A stretch of DNA of 8,486 bases from Parcubacteria group bacterium Athens0416_74 (GTDB lineage Bacteria > Patescibacteriota > Minisyncoccia > Phycocordibacterales > UBA2100), in the NCBI GenBank assembly GCA_007375785.1, contig VMEY01000054.1, positions 1 through 8,486 on the forward strand, read 5' to 3'. The position numbers were made by a program, and so were the translations under genes. Below the pieces are notes generated by a model. That model did no database searches. It worked only from the letters and a program-made list of their open reading frames with translations, and was not told where the DNA came from. This document shows positions 7,979-8,486 of the stretch, one piece after another. Position 1 is the stretch's first letter. Each line of letters opens with the position of its first letter.

Positions 7979-8486
7979 TTAGAGTCCGTTGAGCCACGAG
8001 AGCGCCGCTTTCAATCGCGTGACAAGCGAGCTGAGAATTGTCGCCGACTGAGATGAGCCCTGCCCAGTTCCCGAATTCGTGAATCCCGTTGTAAGAGAAT
8101 TTTGCTGAGTGCTTCCTCCGGAGTCCGACCCGACCTGGCTTTGGGTCGATTCTTGCGCACTCAGTCTTGAGACTGCACCACTGACATCTGTTGCGCCTCC
8201 CGTGTTCGACGTCCCGGAGGACGTTGTGTTTTCATCGCTGGCCGTAGATTCAGCGTTGTTCTGTGAACCGCTAAAAAATGAGGAAATTTTGCTCAGAGCC
8301 GAGGATACCGAGTCTCTCTGCGATGATACCCCTCCCTCACCGCTTGAAGAAAACATGTCAAAGAGATTTGAAATGCCCGATTTTGCTTCCGGAGGACAAT
8401 CCTTTTTCCTCTCGCCACCCTCGGCGGGCGCAGCACCCAGAGTTTTCGAGTCTGCACCGCATGGCTGCTGTTGCGGCTGTCCTCCT
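7979..8486 (-). CDS. Ser/Thr/Gly-rich low-complexity protein, C-terminal part (5' end outside window)
   Basis: The frame is open from the right edge to TAA 7981-7979, giving 168 visible residues; the N-terminus is missing. The first visible part is Gln/Pro/Gly-rich with two Cys about 20 residues apart. An internal Met at 8356 is not needed as a start because the frame continues upstream of it without a stop. From there on the chain is dominated by Ser, Thr, Gly, Asn and Gln with few hydrophobics, as in a disordered linker or surface-exposed tail. It ends in a short amphipathic, Leu-rich helix with Lys and Arg (ILSSLVTRLKAALSWLNGL). The next gene on the same strand starts 64 nt downstream of the stop, so co-transcription is possible. 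The composition resembles the linkers of the next gene and suggests an exported or surface protein. No domain was recognised and no function is assigned. Confidence 0.8.
   Translation of the reverse strand, partial: GGQPQQQPCGADSKTLGAAPAEGGERKKDCPPEAKSGISNLFDMFSSSGEGGVSSQRDSVSSALSKISSFFSGSQNNAESTASDENTTSSGTSNTGGATDVSGAVSRLSAQESTQSQVGSDSGGSTQQNSLTTGFTNSGTGQGSSQSATILSSLVTRLKAALSWLNGL

Overview
The window is a compact, single-strand coding region of about 53-55% G+C (estimated by eye). All recognisable genes read on the minus strand. No rRNA, tRNA, CRISPR array, insertion sequence or plasmid replication gene was seen. There is no diagnostic taxonomic marker. A very long exported protein made of Pro/Ala/Thr/Val linkers, a small Cys-rich N-terminal module and several cell-wall or toxin-like domains fits a Patescibacteria/CPR (Parcubacteria-like) genome best; this is an inference of low to moderate confidence. 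Code 11 works, and no TGA needs to be read as a sense codon in the long frames.

Layout in transcription order, right to left. (1) 8486-7979: the last 168 codons of a gene entering from the right, ending in a Ser/Thr/Gly/Asn/Gln-rich tail. (2) 7956-7933: a perfect 10-bp hairpin with a 4-nt loop in the short intergenic gap. (3) 7915-4991: a 974-residue protein with a signal peptide, an eight-Cys N-terminal module, a long Pro-rich stretch, extended helical/coiled-coil segments and two hydrophobic stretches near the C-terminus. (4) 4994 to 1: a frame, open for 1664 codons and running off the left edge, that overlaps the previous stop in a GTGA arrangement. By motif reading it carries an RlpA-like double-psi beta-barrel, an M15-type zinc peptidase (SxHxxGxAxD ... 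HLH), a helical region, an HExxH zinc-protease-like domain and a zeta-toxin-like P-loop kinase domain, joined by low-complexity linkers.

Main interpretation: frames 3 and 4 are probably the two halves of one exported polypeptide of more than 2,600 residues, interrupted at about 4991-5030 by a -1 frame change. The export signal is only in the first half and the wall-acting domains only in the second. In addition, a 24-nt tandem repeat that makes sense in the second frame begins upstream of the only obvious restart codon. The frame change could be a real mutation, a recoding or restart device, or a one-base sequencing error. Three of the four domains are from families that act on peptidoglycan or its precursor: DPBB/RlpA on glycan, M15 on stem peptides, zeta kinases on UDP-N-acetylglucosamine. 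This suggests a multi-domain cell-wall-directed effector, as might be used by a host-attached or antagonistic small bacterium. That function is inferred, not shown.
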